The notes beneath the pieces were generated by a model. That model had not been told where the DNA came from. It was given only the letters and a program-made list of their open reading frames with translations, and searched no databases. From positions 1 through 54,287 of the forward strand of contig NZ_JARFTR010000272.1 in NCBI RefSeq assembly GCF_029167235.1: a stretch of 54,287 bases of DNA, read 5' to 3'. Position numbers and translations under genes: made by a program. Source of the stretch: Kamptonema sp. UHCC 0994 (GTDB taxonomy: Bacteria; Cyanobacteriota; Cyanobacteriia; Cyanobacteriales; Microcoleaceae). The stretch's first letter is position 1, and the number at the start of each line of letters is the position of its first letter. This document shows positions 43,599-51,102 of the stretch, one piece after another.

Positions 43599-45833
43599 TC
43601 AATTTATTTCCTGTTCAAACTTTAAAAAATGCAATCTCCCCGACGCTTCCCCCGCTACAACTGTCACCCCATCAGGGGCAATAGCACAGCATTTTAAAGC
43701 ACTATCTCCCGTAAAACTAGCAATAACTTCCCTATTTGATAAATCCCAAACTTTGAGAGTATTATCATCAGAAGCAGAAACTAACCGTTTCCCTGTGACG
43801 GCGATAGATGTCACCGCATCAGTATGACCTATAAGCGTAAAAAGCTCTTTTCTCCCTCCTAAATCCCAAACTTTAATCGTACTTTCCCGCGAACCAGAAA
43901 TTGCCCATTTGCTATCGGGTGTGACTGCTACAGTATTGACAAAACTGGTATGACCTAGGAGAGTAAAAAATTTATTGCCCGTGACTAAATTCCAGACTGA
44001 AGTGAAAATATTTTCTCCAGTTTCCAGACTCCAAATCTTGAGAGTATGATCTCCTGAACCTGAAATTAACCGCTTACCGTCAAGGGTGACAGCTACAGCT
44101 TTTACCCCATCTGTATGACCTACAATAGTTAAAATTTCTTTTCCTGTTTCCAAATCCCATAATTTAATAGTTTTGTCCCCAGAACCAGAAACTACTCGCT
44201 TACCATCGGGAGTGATAGCAACAGAATTTACCCAGTCTTCATGACCTGTAAAAGTGTAAATTTTTTCTCCATTTTCCAAGTTCCAAACTTTAATTGTTTT
44301 GTCACCCGAAGCGGAAACTAATAGCTTGCTATCAGGAGTGACAGCAACAGATTTAACCCAGTCTTCATGGCCTGCAATCGTGAGAATTTCAGCTTTTGTT
44401 TTTAAATCCCAAACTTTCATATTATTATCACCAGAACCGGAAATAACTCGCTGGCTATCAGGGGTAATAGCAACAGTATTTACCCAGTCTAGATGGCCTA
44501 CAAAAAATGAATTTTCATCTCCAGTTTCCAGATTCCAAATCTTAAGAGTTTTGTCAGATGAAGCAGAAATTATCTGCTTACCATCGGGGAGTACGGCAAC
44601 AGCATTGACTGGGGCAATATGATTGATAAAGGTAAAAACTTCTGCCTTTTTTTCCAAATCCCAAACCTTGATAGTTTTGTCACCAGACCCAGAAATTAAT
44701 TGCTTATCGTCGAGTGATACTGCTACAGATTGCACAAAGCTAGTATGACCTCTAAGAGTAAAAAGTTCTTCTTTTGTTACCAAATTCCAAACTTTGATAG
44801 TCTTATCATAGGAACCAGAAATCACGCAACTGCCATCATTCGTAACAGCTACAGTTTTTACCCAGTCTCCATGACCTGTGAGAGTAAAAAGTTCTTTTCC
44901 TGTTTCTAAATTCCAGACTTTGAGGTGGTGGTCGCCAGACCCAGAAATGAGGCGTTTACCGTCGGGAGTAACTGCTACAGTTTGGACAAAACTGGTATGA
45001 CCTTTGAGGTTGAAAATTACCTGTCCAGTTTCTAAATTCCAGACTTTGATAGTACCGTCCCAGGAACCAGAAATTACCCTTTGACCATCGGGGGTGACTG
45101 CTACTGCTTCTACGGCAAAAGTATCGCCTCTAAATGTGAAAATTTTTTGCCCGGTTTCTAAATCCCAGATTTTAATAGTGTTGTCCCAGGAACCGGAAAT
45201 TACTTTCGTACCGTCGGGGGTGACTGCGACAGCATTGACATAAGTTAGATGACCTTTGAGAGTAAAAATTTCTTCGCCGGTGGTGAGGTTCCAAACTTTG
45301 AGAGTATGGTCGGAGGAAGCGGAAATTGCCTTTTTGCCATCGGGTGTAACCGCTACTGCTTGTACCCAGTCTGTATGTCCGATGAGGGTGCGCCGCAGTC
45401 TGCCTCCGGGAGGTGTAAAGCTAGGGGTTAATGGTTGTAACCAAGGATTTTTTTGCTGTTTTGCTTCTTCGAGTAATACCTGAATTTCTGGGTTTGGAAA
45501 AGACAATAAGCGCCCGATTAGTTGTCCGGCTAATTGTGTGGTATCTTTAGAGATAATGTGGGCTGAAAGTCGAAGTGTATCTTGAATTAATTTCAGAGTT
45601 TGGGCTTTAGGGTCATCAGGGGAAATACTCAGATTACTAACTAGGTTGTAATCTTCAATTAGCGGTTGTATTCCCAAGGTTTCTAGCTTGGCTTCAATAA
45701 AATCGTAGCTTGTTAGCAAGTGATGCAATTTTTCTGTGTCACAAGCATCAGCTAGCTGACTTGGTAAAGTGGCTAAAAGATCGTGCTGTTCTGCGAAGGA
45801 TAAGTTATCTAATGTTTCTCTAAACTCACTCAT
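43599..45833 (-). CDS. WD40 repeat protein
   Basis: After about 150 helical residues (LSFAEQHDLLATLPSQLADA..., about 1-140), the protein has about 14 WD40 units of 40-42 residues (HTDWVQAVAVTPDGKKAISA, SSDHTLKVWNLTTGEEIFTL and so on), probably two seven-bladed propellers. No kinase, NACHT or caspase domain is attached. The frame is open from 45905, but MSEFRETL at 45833 is a more natural start. It likely serves as a protein-interaction scaffold; partners are unknown. One repeat near residue 590 is imperfect (LETGENIFTSVWNLVTGN), the mark of a deletion between units. Confidence 0.88.
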   Translation of the reverse strand: MSEFRETLDNLSFAEQHDLLATLPSQLADACDTEKLHHLLTSYDFIEAKLETLGIQPLIEDYNLVSNLSISPDDPKAQTLKLIQDTLRLSAHIISKDTTQLAGQLIGRLLSFPNPEIQVLLEEAKQQKNPWLQPLTPSFTPPGGRLRRTLIGHTDWVQAVAVTPDGKKAISASSDHTLKVWNLTTGEEIFTLKGHLTYVNAVAVTPDGTKVISGSWDNTIKIWDLETGQKIFTFRGDTFAVEAVAVTPDGQRVISGSWDGTIKVWNLETGQVIFNLKGHTSFVQTVAVTPDGKRLISGSGDHHLKVWNLETGKELFTLTGHGDWVKTVAVTNDGSCVISGSYDKTIKVWNLVTKEELFTLRGHTSFVQSVAVSLDDKQLISGSGDKTIKVWDLEKKAEVFTFINHIAPVNAVAVLPDGKQIISASSDKTLKIWNLETGDENSFFVGHLDWVNTVAITPDSQRVISGSGDNNMKVWDLKTKAEILTIAGHEDWVKSVAVTPDSKLLVSASGDKTIKVWNLENGEKIYTFTGHEDWVNSVAITPDGKRVVSGSGDKTIKLWDLETGKEILTIVGHTDGVKAVAVTLDGKRLISGSGDHTLKIWSLETGENIFTSVWNLVTGNKFFTLLGHTSFVNTVAVTPDSKWAISGSRESTIKVWDLGGRKELFTLIGHTDAVTSIAVTGKRLVSASDDNTLKVWDLSNREVIASFTGDSALKCCAIAPDGVTVVAGEASGRLHFLKFEQEIN

Positions 45834-46167
45834 AGTTTTACGGCGGTATTTCAAAAATGTTGTGGGATTTGGTAAAGCAATAGCTTTGCTTGACGCGATC
45901 TGCACCCTAGGGGATAGTATAAATCCTAATTCTTCTCTTTGTTTAGAATGACATATTTAAAAGCTAATTGCTATGAGGGACGCGGGTAGTTTTGTAGATA
46001 TTGACAAAAACTTGCTTTAATGGTAGGGGTAGATGGTTGAAGTTATAACAGAAAGAAAAGGAGGATTTACTGATCTAGGAGAGAAGGAACCAGGAAAAAG
46101 GAAAATGCAACCCCCAGACAATTAAAATTAAAGTATTGACCAATATTGACGCGAGACAAGAGAATTC
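45834..46167. other. Intergenic gap without recognisable features
   Basis: This divergent gap of 334 bases should hold promoters for the WD40 gene and the bilin lyase gene. I see no repeat array, RNA gene or clear promoter pair. Confidence 0.4.
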
Positions 46168-46746
46168 ATGGACATAATCGAATTTTTTGAGCAAAGTGCA
46201 GGCAAATGGTTTTCCCAGCGCACTCTTCACAATCTGACTTCCGGGAAATTGCAGGCGGGCAAATCCGAGCTCAAGATTGAGATCCTACCGACAAGCGATC
46301 CCGCTGTCATCAAACTTTGCTCTGAACACTCGCTTAACCCAGCTTCAGCGCCGTTAGCAGGGGTTCGCATTACCTGGAATCCGCTCGCAGATAAAAATCA
46401 AAAGAATGGCTCTACAGTTCTAGTACCGATTCCCAATTCCGAGAACCCCAAAACAGGTAAATTGTTACAAAGTACAGGCCCCGCCTCTAAAACCTCGTCA
46501 GGGAAACTCGCCGCAAGCATCACCACTCGCTACATTATAGGCGAAGACGATGTGCTAACACTAATTGGTGAATCAGAAGGTTTCTATGCTGAGGAACGTC
46601 TGTGGTATCTCATTCCTAATCTGCGGATACGCACCAGTGTTGTCACAGAGCCTTCTGGGATGACTGTAGCATCTTTTTGTTCCGAAATTCGGATGGGTGT
46701 AACTCAGCCGGCGGCGGAGACTGCAAGTGCAGAAACTCGAAGCTGA
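46168..46746 (+). CDS. cpcS: Phycobiliprotein bilin lyase, CpcS/CpeS family
   Basis: The lyase attaches phycocyanobilin to a Cys (usually the Cys-82 position) of phycobiliprotein subunits. The 192-residue protein has the family start MDIIEFFEQSAGKWFSQRTL, the central GSTVLVPIPN, ERLWYLIPNLRIRTSVV and the end TVASFCSEIRMG, which match CpcS/CpeS. The subtype, and so the exact target subunit, cannot be fixed by eye. The Ala/Glu-rich tail (PAAETASAETRS) is not conserved. Confidence 0.85.
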   Translation: MDIIEFFEQSAGKWFSQRTLHNLTSGKLQAGKSELKIEILPTSDPAVIKLCSEHSLNPASAPLAGVRITWNPLADKNQKNGSTVLVPIPNSENPKTGKLLQSTGPASKTSSGKLAASITTRYIIGEDDVLTLIGESEGFYAEERLWYLIPNLRIRTSVVTEPSGMTVASFCSEIRMGVTQPAAETASAETRS

Positions 46747-46790
46747 ATTAAGGTTTTGTTTTTTTATTCTTTTGAAATGAAAAATGCTCT

Positions 46791-48815
46791 ATGCAAATTC
46801 CCCGCCTCCATCCCGATACAATTGAGGAAGTCAAACAAAGGGCTGACATAGTAGATGTCATTTCCACTCACGTTGTACTCCGAAAAAGAGGCAAAGATTT
46901 CGTAGGTTTATGTCCATTTCACGATGAAAAATCCCCTAGTTTTACTGTTAGTCCAAGCAAGCAGATGTTTTATTGTTTCGGCTGCGGTGCAGGGGGAAAT
47001 GCCTTTAAATTTTTGATGGAATTTGGCAAGCGCTCTTTCAGTGATGTAGTCTTAGAATTAGCCAGACAACATCAGGTTCCAGTACAAACCTTGGAACCGG
47101 AACAGCGGCAAGAATTGCAACGCCAAATTTCTTTGCGAGAACAATTGTATGAAATTTTGGCTTTAGCTTCGAGTTTTTACGAGCACGCTTTGCGACAGTC
47201 GCAAGGACAGAAAGCCTTAGAATATCTGCAAGTTGAGCGCAAGTTGAGTGAAGAAACTATCCAACAATTTCAATTAGGATATGCGCCGTCTGGTTGGGAA
47301 GCTCTTTACAGTTATTTGGTGGAACAAAAACATTATCCTTTGCAGTTAGTAGAGCAAGCTGGATTAATTTTACCACGAAAATCGGGGGGGAATGGTTATT
47401 ATGATAGATTTCGCGATCGCCTGATGATTCCCATCTGCGATCTGCAAGGGCGAACGATTGGTTTTGGCGGTCGAACTCTGACTGACGAACAGCCGAAATA
47501 TCTCAATTCTCCCGAAACTGAGTTATTCGATAAAGGCAAAACTTTATATGCTTTGGATAAGGCTAAGACTGCTATTAGCAAACAAGATCGAGCAGTAGTA
47601 GTAGAGGGATATTTTGATGCGATCGCACTCCACGCAGCAGGCATTTCTAATGCTGTAGCCTCCCTGGGTACAGCATTAAGCTTAGACCAAGTGCGGCAAC
47701 TTTTGCGCTATACTGAATCTAAGCAAATTGTGCTTAACTTTGATGCGGATAAGGCGGGTACTCAAGCGGCGGAACGAGCAATTGGAGAAATAGAAAAACT
47801 TGCTTATCGGGGAGAAGTACAACTGCGGATTCTCAATATTCCCGATGGCAAAGATGCAGATGAATTTCTCAAAACTTATTCGGCTGATAAGTATAGCGAA
47901 CTGCTGCTAAATGCACCACTGTGGCTCGATTGGCAAATTCAAAATCTCCTCATTAACTGCGATTTGAAACAAGCCGACCAGTACGGCAAAGTTACTCAAG
48001 AAATGGTAAAGTTATTAACTAAAATTACCGATGATAATCAACTAGCTCATTATAATTACGAATGCGCTCAAATTCTCAGTAAAGGAGATGCAACAAGAGT
48101 AAAATTCTTGGCAGAAACTCTGCTAAATCAGGTGGTAGCCTATTGGGCAAAATTACTAAATCAAGATGAATCTTTAGCATTACCACCGTTAATTAGAAAT
48201 AAGCTCAAGGGAAGTCGGCAAATCAGGTCGCGCCGCGCTGCAAGTGAGAATAAATCCTCAACTGAAGCTTTGTCTCAACCGCGAGAACGTAGCGTTTTAG
48301 AACAACCAGAGGCTTTTTTGTTGCGTATTTATATCCACTCTTCCGAACATCGTCAAGCTGTAATAGAAGCCATAGAAGCGCGAGGTTTACAGTTTAGTAT
48401 GTCTCACCATCGATTTTTGTGGCTCCAGCTTTTGAATTTAAAAATGTTGGATGAAAATTCTTTACAGGCAGACGCATCTGTGTTAATATCAAAGTTACAA
48501 AATAATTATTTAGAATTTCCAACGCAACTACAGCAAATTTCTCACCTGTTTCATTTAGATGAAATGTCAGAGAAACACATTCTCCGACCTCCCTTGGCAA
48601 TTCGAGCTGCGATTGCTTATATCGAGCAAATCACTACTCAAAAACGCCGTGTTGCTGCTTTGAATATGTGGGAAAAAACAGATGCAATTGCCCATCGCGA
48701 ACAGGCGGATAGATATTATCAACAGTTTTGGGCAGAACAAGAATGGATTAAAGAATTAGAGCGGCTGCGACAAGTTAATTTTTATGATTTAGTATCAGTT
48801 CCTTGGATAGTATAA
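46791..48815 (+). CDS. dnaG: DNA primase
   Basis: DnaG makes RNA primers at the replication fork. The 674-residue protein has the N-terminal zinc site CPFHDEKSPSF...YCFGCGAGG, the RNA polymerase core with FRDRLMIPI and GFGGRTL, and the TOPRIM motifs VVVEGYFDAIALHAAG and NFDADKAGTQAAERAI. The C-terminal helicase-interacting part is divergent as in other cyanobacteria. It begins 45 bases after the bilin lyase stop. Confidence 0.96.
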   Translation: MQIPRLHPDTIEEVKQRADIVDVISTHVVLRKRGKDFVGLCPFHDEKSPSFTVSPSKQMFYCFGCGAGGNAFKFLMEFGKRSFSDVVLELARQHQVPVQTLEPEQRQELQRQISLREQLYEILALASSFYEHALRQSQGQKALEYLQVERKLSEETIQQFQLGYAPSGWEALYSYLVEQKHYPLQLVEQAGLILPRKSGGNGYYDRFRDRLMIPICDLQGRTIGFGGRTLTDEQPKYLNSPETELFDKGKTLYALDKAKTAISKQDRAVVVEGYFDAIALHAAGISNAVASLGTALSLDQVRQLLRYTESKQIVLNFDADKAGTQAAERAIGEIEKLAYRGEVQLRILNIPDGKDADEFLKTYSADKYSELLLNAPLWLDWQIQNLLINCDLKQADQYGKVTQEMVKLLTKITDDNQLAHYNYECAQILSKGDATRVKFLAETLLNQVVAYWAKLLNQDESLALPPLIRNKLKGSRQIRSRRAASENKSSTEALSQPRERSVLEQPEAFLLRIYIHSSEHRQAVIEAIEARGLQFSMSHHRFLWLQLLNLKMLDENSLQADASVLISKLQNNYLEFPTQLQQISHLFHLDEMSEKHILRPPLAIRAAIAYIEQITTQKRRVAALNMWEKTDAIAHREQADRYYQQFWAEQEWIKELERLRQVNFYDLVSVPWIV

Positions 48816-48835
48816 TAATATATAATTACAATATT

Positions 48836-49069
48836 GAGCCTAAATCTTCATTAGTTAATGTAAGTTTTAGCCCTGATGGTAAAGCGATCGCTGATCTCAA
48901 AGATGGTAAAGGATATGCTTGGAATTTCTTAGATTTAGATGAACTGCTAGAACAAGCCTGCGATAAGGCCGGCAATTATTTGAAGAATAACCCCAGTGTA
49001 AAAGAGGATAAACATCTTTGTGATGATGTCAGGGTGCGATCGCAGCCAATAAATTCTACACAGAAATGA
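48836..49069 (+). pseudogene. C-terminal remnant of a WD40 repeat protein gene
   Basis: The in-frame segment IEPKSSLVNVSFSPDGKAIA is the last half of a WD40 unit, and DLDELLEQACDKAGNYLKNN with DKHLCDD is the typical C-terminal cap of large cyanobacterial WD40 proteins. Nothing upstream continues the propeller, because dnaG occupies the space. The only start (TTG 48803) overlaps dnaG. It is a decayed gene end rather than a working gene. Confidence 0.75.
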
Positions 49070-49194
49070 TTGATACCGCTTTAATATTAGGAAGCTTCAT
49101 ATCCCAAACTCCATCGTAGCAAAGCTTTCCGGGTCTGTTGCTGCGTGCCACGATGTTTTTTGTTCTTGATTATCTGTCAATTTTCTCCTAGTGG

Positions 49195-49250
49195 TTAGGT
49201 CGGCGCTGCGATGCCTACGGCGCGGCGCTTCGCCATCGCATCGCCGCAAT
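49195..49250. repeat. GC-rich dispersed palindrome
   Basis: GCGATGCCTACGGCGCGGCG followed by CTTCGCCATCGC forms an inverted repeat (GCGATG/CATCGC). It is similar in wording to dispersed palindromes of many cyanobacterial genomes. It abuts the Uma2 gene stop at 49254. Confidence 0.5.
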
Positions 49251-49253
49251 TTT

Positions 49254-49892
49254 TCAATCAACCGTTTGGGGCAAGCCGGTGCGAAAAATCTGTTCTGCCG
49301 TCAGTTGCAATTCTGGAAATGCAGCCGATTCAATCCGGTCATCACCTCTAAACTGTTTGACCTGATACTCCCCATCAACCAGTTGGCAAACTGAGAAAGT
49401 GGGTTGTTTGGGATTGCCGATAAACCGTCTGCCACCTAAGCCAAGATAGTCAACAATCCAGTATTCGGGAATGCCAATGAGTTCGTACTCCCCCGCTTTC
49501 ATCAGATAATCATCTTGCCAGTTCGTGCTTACGACCTCTACAGCTAGTCGCACGGTCGCCCCCATTGTGATGATAGATTCTTTTTTCCAGCGCGGTTCGT
49601 TTGCGAGTTGCGCTCGGTCTAGGACAATTACATCGGGCTGATAACCTGATTCGTTGCGCTCTGGTTTAAGTAGGCAGTCACCAGGAATGGAGTAAGGCAA
49701 TTCGCGACGGTCAATTTCAACTCCTAATTTTAAGGTAATGAAGCCTGTAACGTCGGAATGGTCGCCAGTTCCTAAAGGCATTTCAATGATTACTCCGTTA
49801 CGTAATTCGTATTTGTGGGTAGAGTTCTCTGGATACCAGTCAACGAACTCATCAAACGTGACTGTTTTGGCTTTTGTGTGGGATTGAATCAT
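49254..49892 (-). CDS. Uma2 family endonuclease (DUF820), copy 1
   Basis: This is a PD-(D/E)XK-fold protein of a family vastly expanded in cyanobacteria. The 212-residue chain has FVDWYPENSTHKYELRNGVI, the metal-site Asp in YQPDVIVLD, LAVEVVSTNW with the catalytic-type Glu, and the late GIPEYWIVDYLG. Its function in cells is not established. It is a close paralogue of the adjacent copy at 49972-50604; their C-terminal 55 residues are almost the same. Confidence 0.88.
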   Translation of the reverse strand: MIQSHTKAKTVTFDEFVDWYPENSTHKYELRNGVIIEMPLGTGDHSDVTGFITLKLGVEIDRRELPYSIPGDCLLKPERNESGYQPDVIVLDRAQLANEPRWKKESIITMGATVRLAVEVVSTNWQDDYLMKAGEYELIGIPEYWIVDYLGLGGRRFIGNPKQPTFSVCQLVDGEYQVKQFRGDDRIESAAFPELQLTAEQIFRTGLPQTVD

Positions 49893-49971
49893 GGTTTCTC
49901 CTTTACTCTTCAGTTGCTAGACATCAAACGATAATTTGCTAACTTTGCGATCTCGTTTCTTCTAGTTCGAC

Positions 49972-50604
49972 TCACGGAAGAGGCAAGCCGGCGCAAAAAA
50001 TCTGTTCTGCTGTTAATTGCAATTCTGGAAATGCAGCCGATTCAACCCGGTCATCACCTCTAAACTGTTTGACCTGATACTCCCCATCAACCAGTTGGCA
50101 AACTGAGAAAGTGGGTTGTTTGGGATTGCCGATAAACCGTCTGCCACCCAAACCCCGATAGTCCACAATCCAGTATTCGGGAATCCCCATTTCTTCATAA
50201 TCCCTAGCTTTTGTGAAGTAGTCATCACGCCAATTGGTACTGACTATTTCCACAATCAAACGAACTGACGAACCTATTGTAATGACGGATTCTTTTGACC
50301 AACGCGGTTCGTTGGCTACAGCTTGCCTATCCAAAACGATAACATCTGGTTCGTAACCAGATTCATCGCGAAAGTGCTTGACTACGCATTCCTTGGGAAG
50401 AAAGTAAGGAAGTTTATTGCTGCGACAAAGAAGAGTTAACTCAAAACTGAGATAACCGCCAAGTTCTGAATGTTCGCCTGTTGGTTTTGGCATTTCAACA
50501 ATTACTCCTTTGTGTAGTTCGTATTTGTGGGCAGAGTTCTCTGGATACCAGGCAACGAACTGATCAAACGTGACTGTTGTGGCTATAGTTTGGGCTTGAG
50601 TCAT
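49972..50604 (-). CDS. Uma2 family endonuclease (DUF820), copy 2
   Basis: The 210-residue protein has the same landmarks (FVAWYPENSAHKYELHKGVI, YEPDVIVLD, LIVEIVSTNW, GIPEYWIVDYRG). From about residue 150 to the end (GGRRFIGNPKQPTFSVCQLV and beyond) it is nearly identical to copy 1, while the first 140 residues differ clearly. That patchwork indicates gene conversion after tandem duplication. Confidence 0.88.
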   Translation of the reverse strand: MTQAQTIATTVTFDQFVAWYPENSAHKYELHKGVIVEMPKPTGEHSELGGYLSFELTLLCRSNKLPYFLPKECVVKHFRDESGYEPDVIVLDRQAVANEPRWSKESVITIGSSVRLIVEIVSTNWRDDYFTKARDYEEMGIPEYWIVDYRGLGGRRFIGNPKQPTFSVCQLVDGEYQVKQFRGDDRVESAAFPELQLTAEQIFCAGLPLP

Positions 50605-50772
50605 GGTGTTTACCTTGCTAGAAATCTACGTCCGACGCTTGAGGGATTCAAGAGTGATAAAAGCCTTGCTGGGTAAATGTTATACGCCCGATCCTCTGCG
50701 AATCACTACCGGAGAGTCCAATGATACCCGAACATATCAATCACAAGTACGTAGCCGATCGCATTGTTACTC

Positions 50773-50810
50773 TTCCCCAATTCTTCCCCAATTCTTCCCC
50801 AATTTTCCCC
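50773..50810. repeat. Undecamer tandem repeat TTCCCCAATTC x3
   Basis: Three TTCCCCAATTC units and a partial fourth lie between the Uma2 gene and the serine tRNA. The unit differs from the heptamers elsewhere in the window. Confidence 0.8.
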
Positions 50811-50876
50811 ATAAGATATAACAAAACAAGCTAAGATAACTTGTTATATCTTCTCTAACTATTAGTTTGAATTGAA

Positions 50877-50961
50877 CGGAGAGGGTGGGATTTGAACCCA
50901 CGTTAGGTCGCCCTAAAGTAGATTTCGAGTCTACCGCATTCAACCGCTCTGCCACCTCTCC
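50877..50961 (-). tRNA. tRNA-Ser(CGA)
   Basis: Read on the minus strand, GGAGAGG at the 5' end pairs with CCTCTCC at the 3' end with discriminator G. The anticodon arm GTAGA-CTCGAAA-TCTAC gives anticodon CGA for UCG. A long variable arm (TTTAGGGCGACCTAA) is typical of serine tRNAs, and GGTTCAAATCC forms the T loop. CCA is not encoded. Confidence 0.95.
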
Positions 50962-51102
50962 AAGGCTTTTGAGTTCTTAATTTAAGATCATAAACTATTA
51001 TACCGCTATTGCAGGCGATTTGCAAATCTTTTTGTAAATCCTCTGGGAAAAACAGGATTAATCCTTCTCTGGACAAACTTAACTTAACTTCCAATCCCTT
51101 GC

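Noticed and set aside
50603-50821. Possible 72-residue gene upstream of the Uma2 pair
   Set aside because: It has no Shine-Dalgarno sequence, runs through the TTCCCCAATTC tandem repeat and encodes no known motif.
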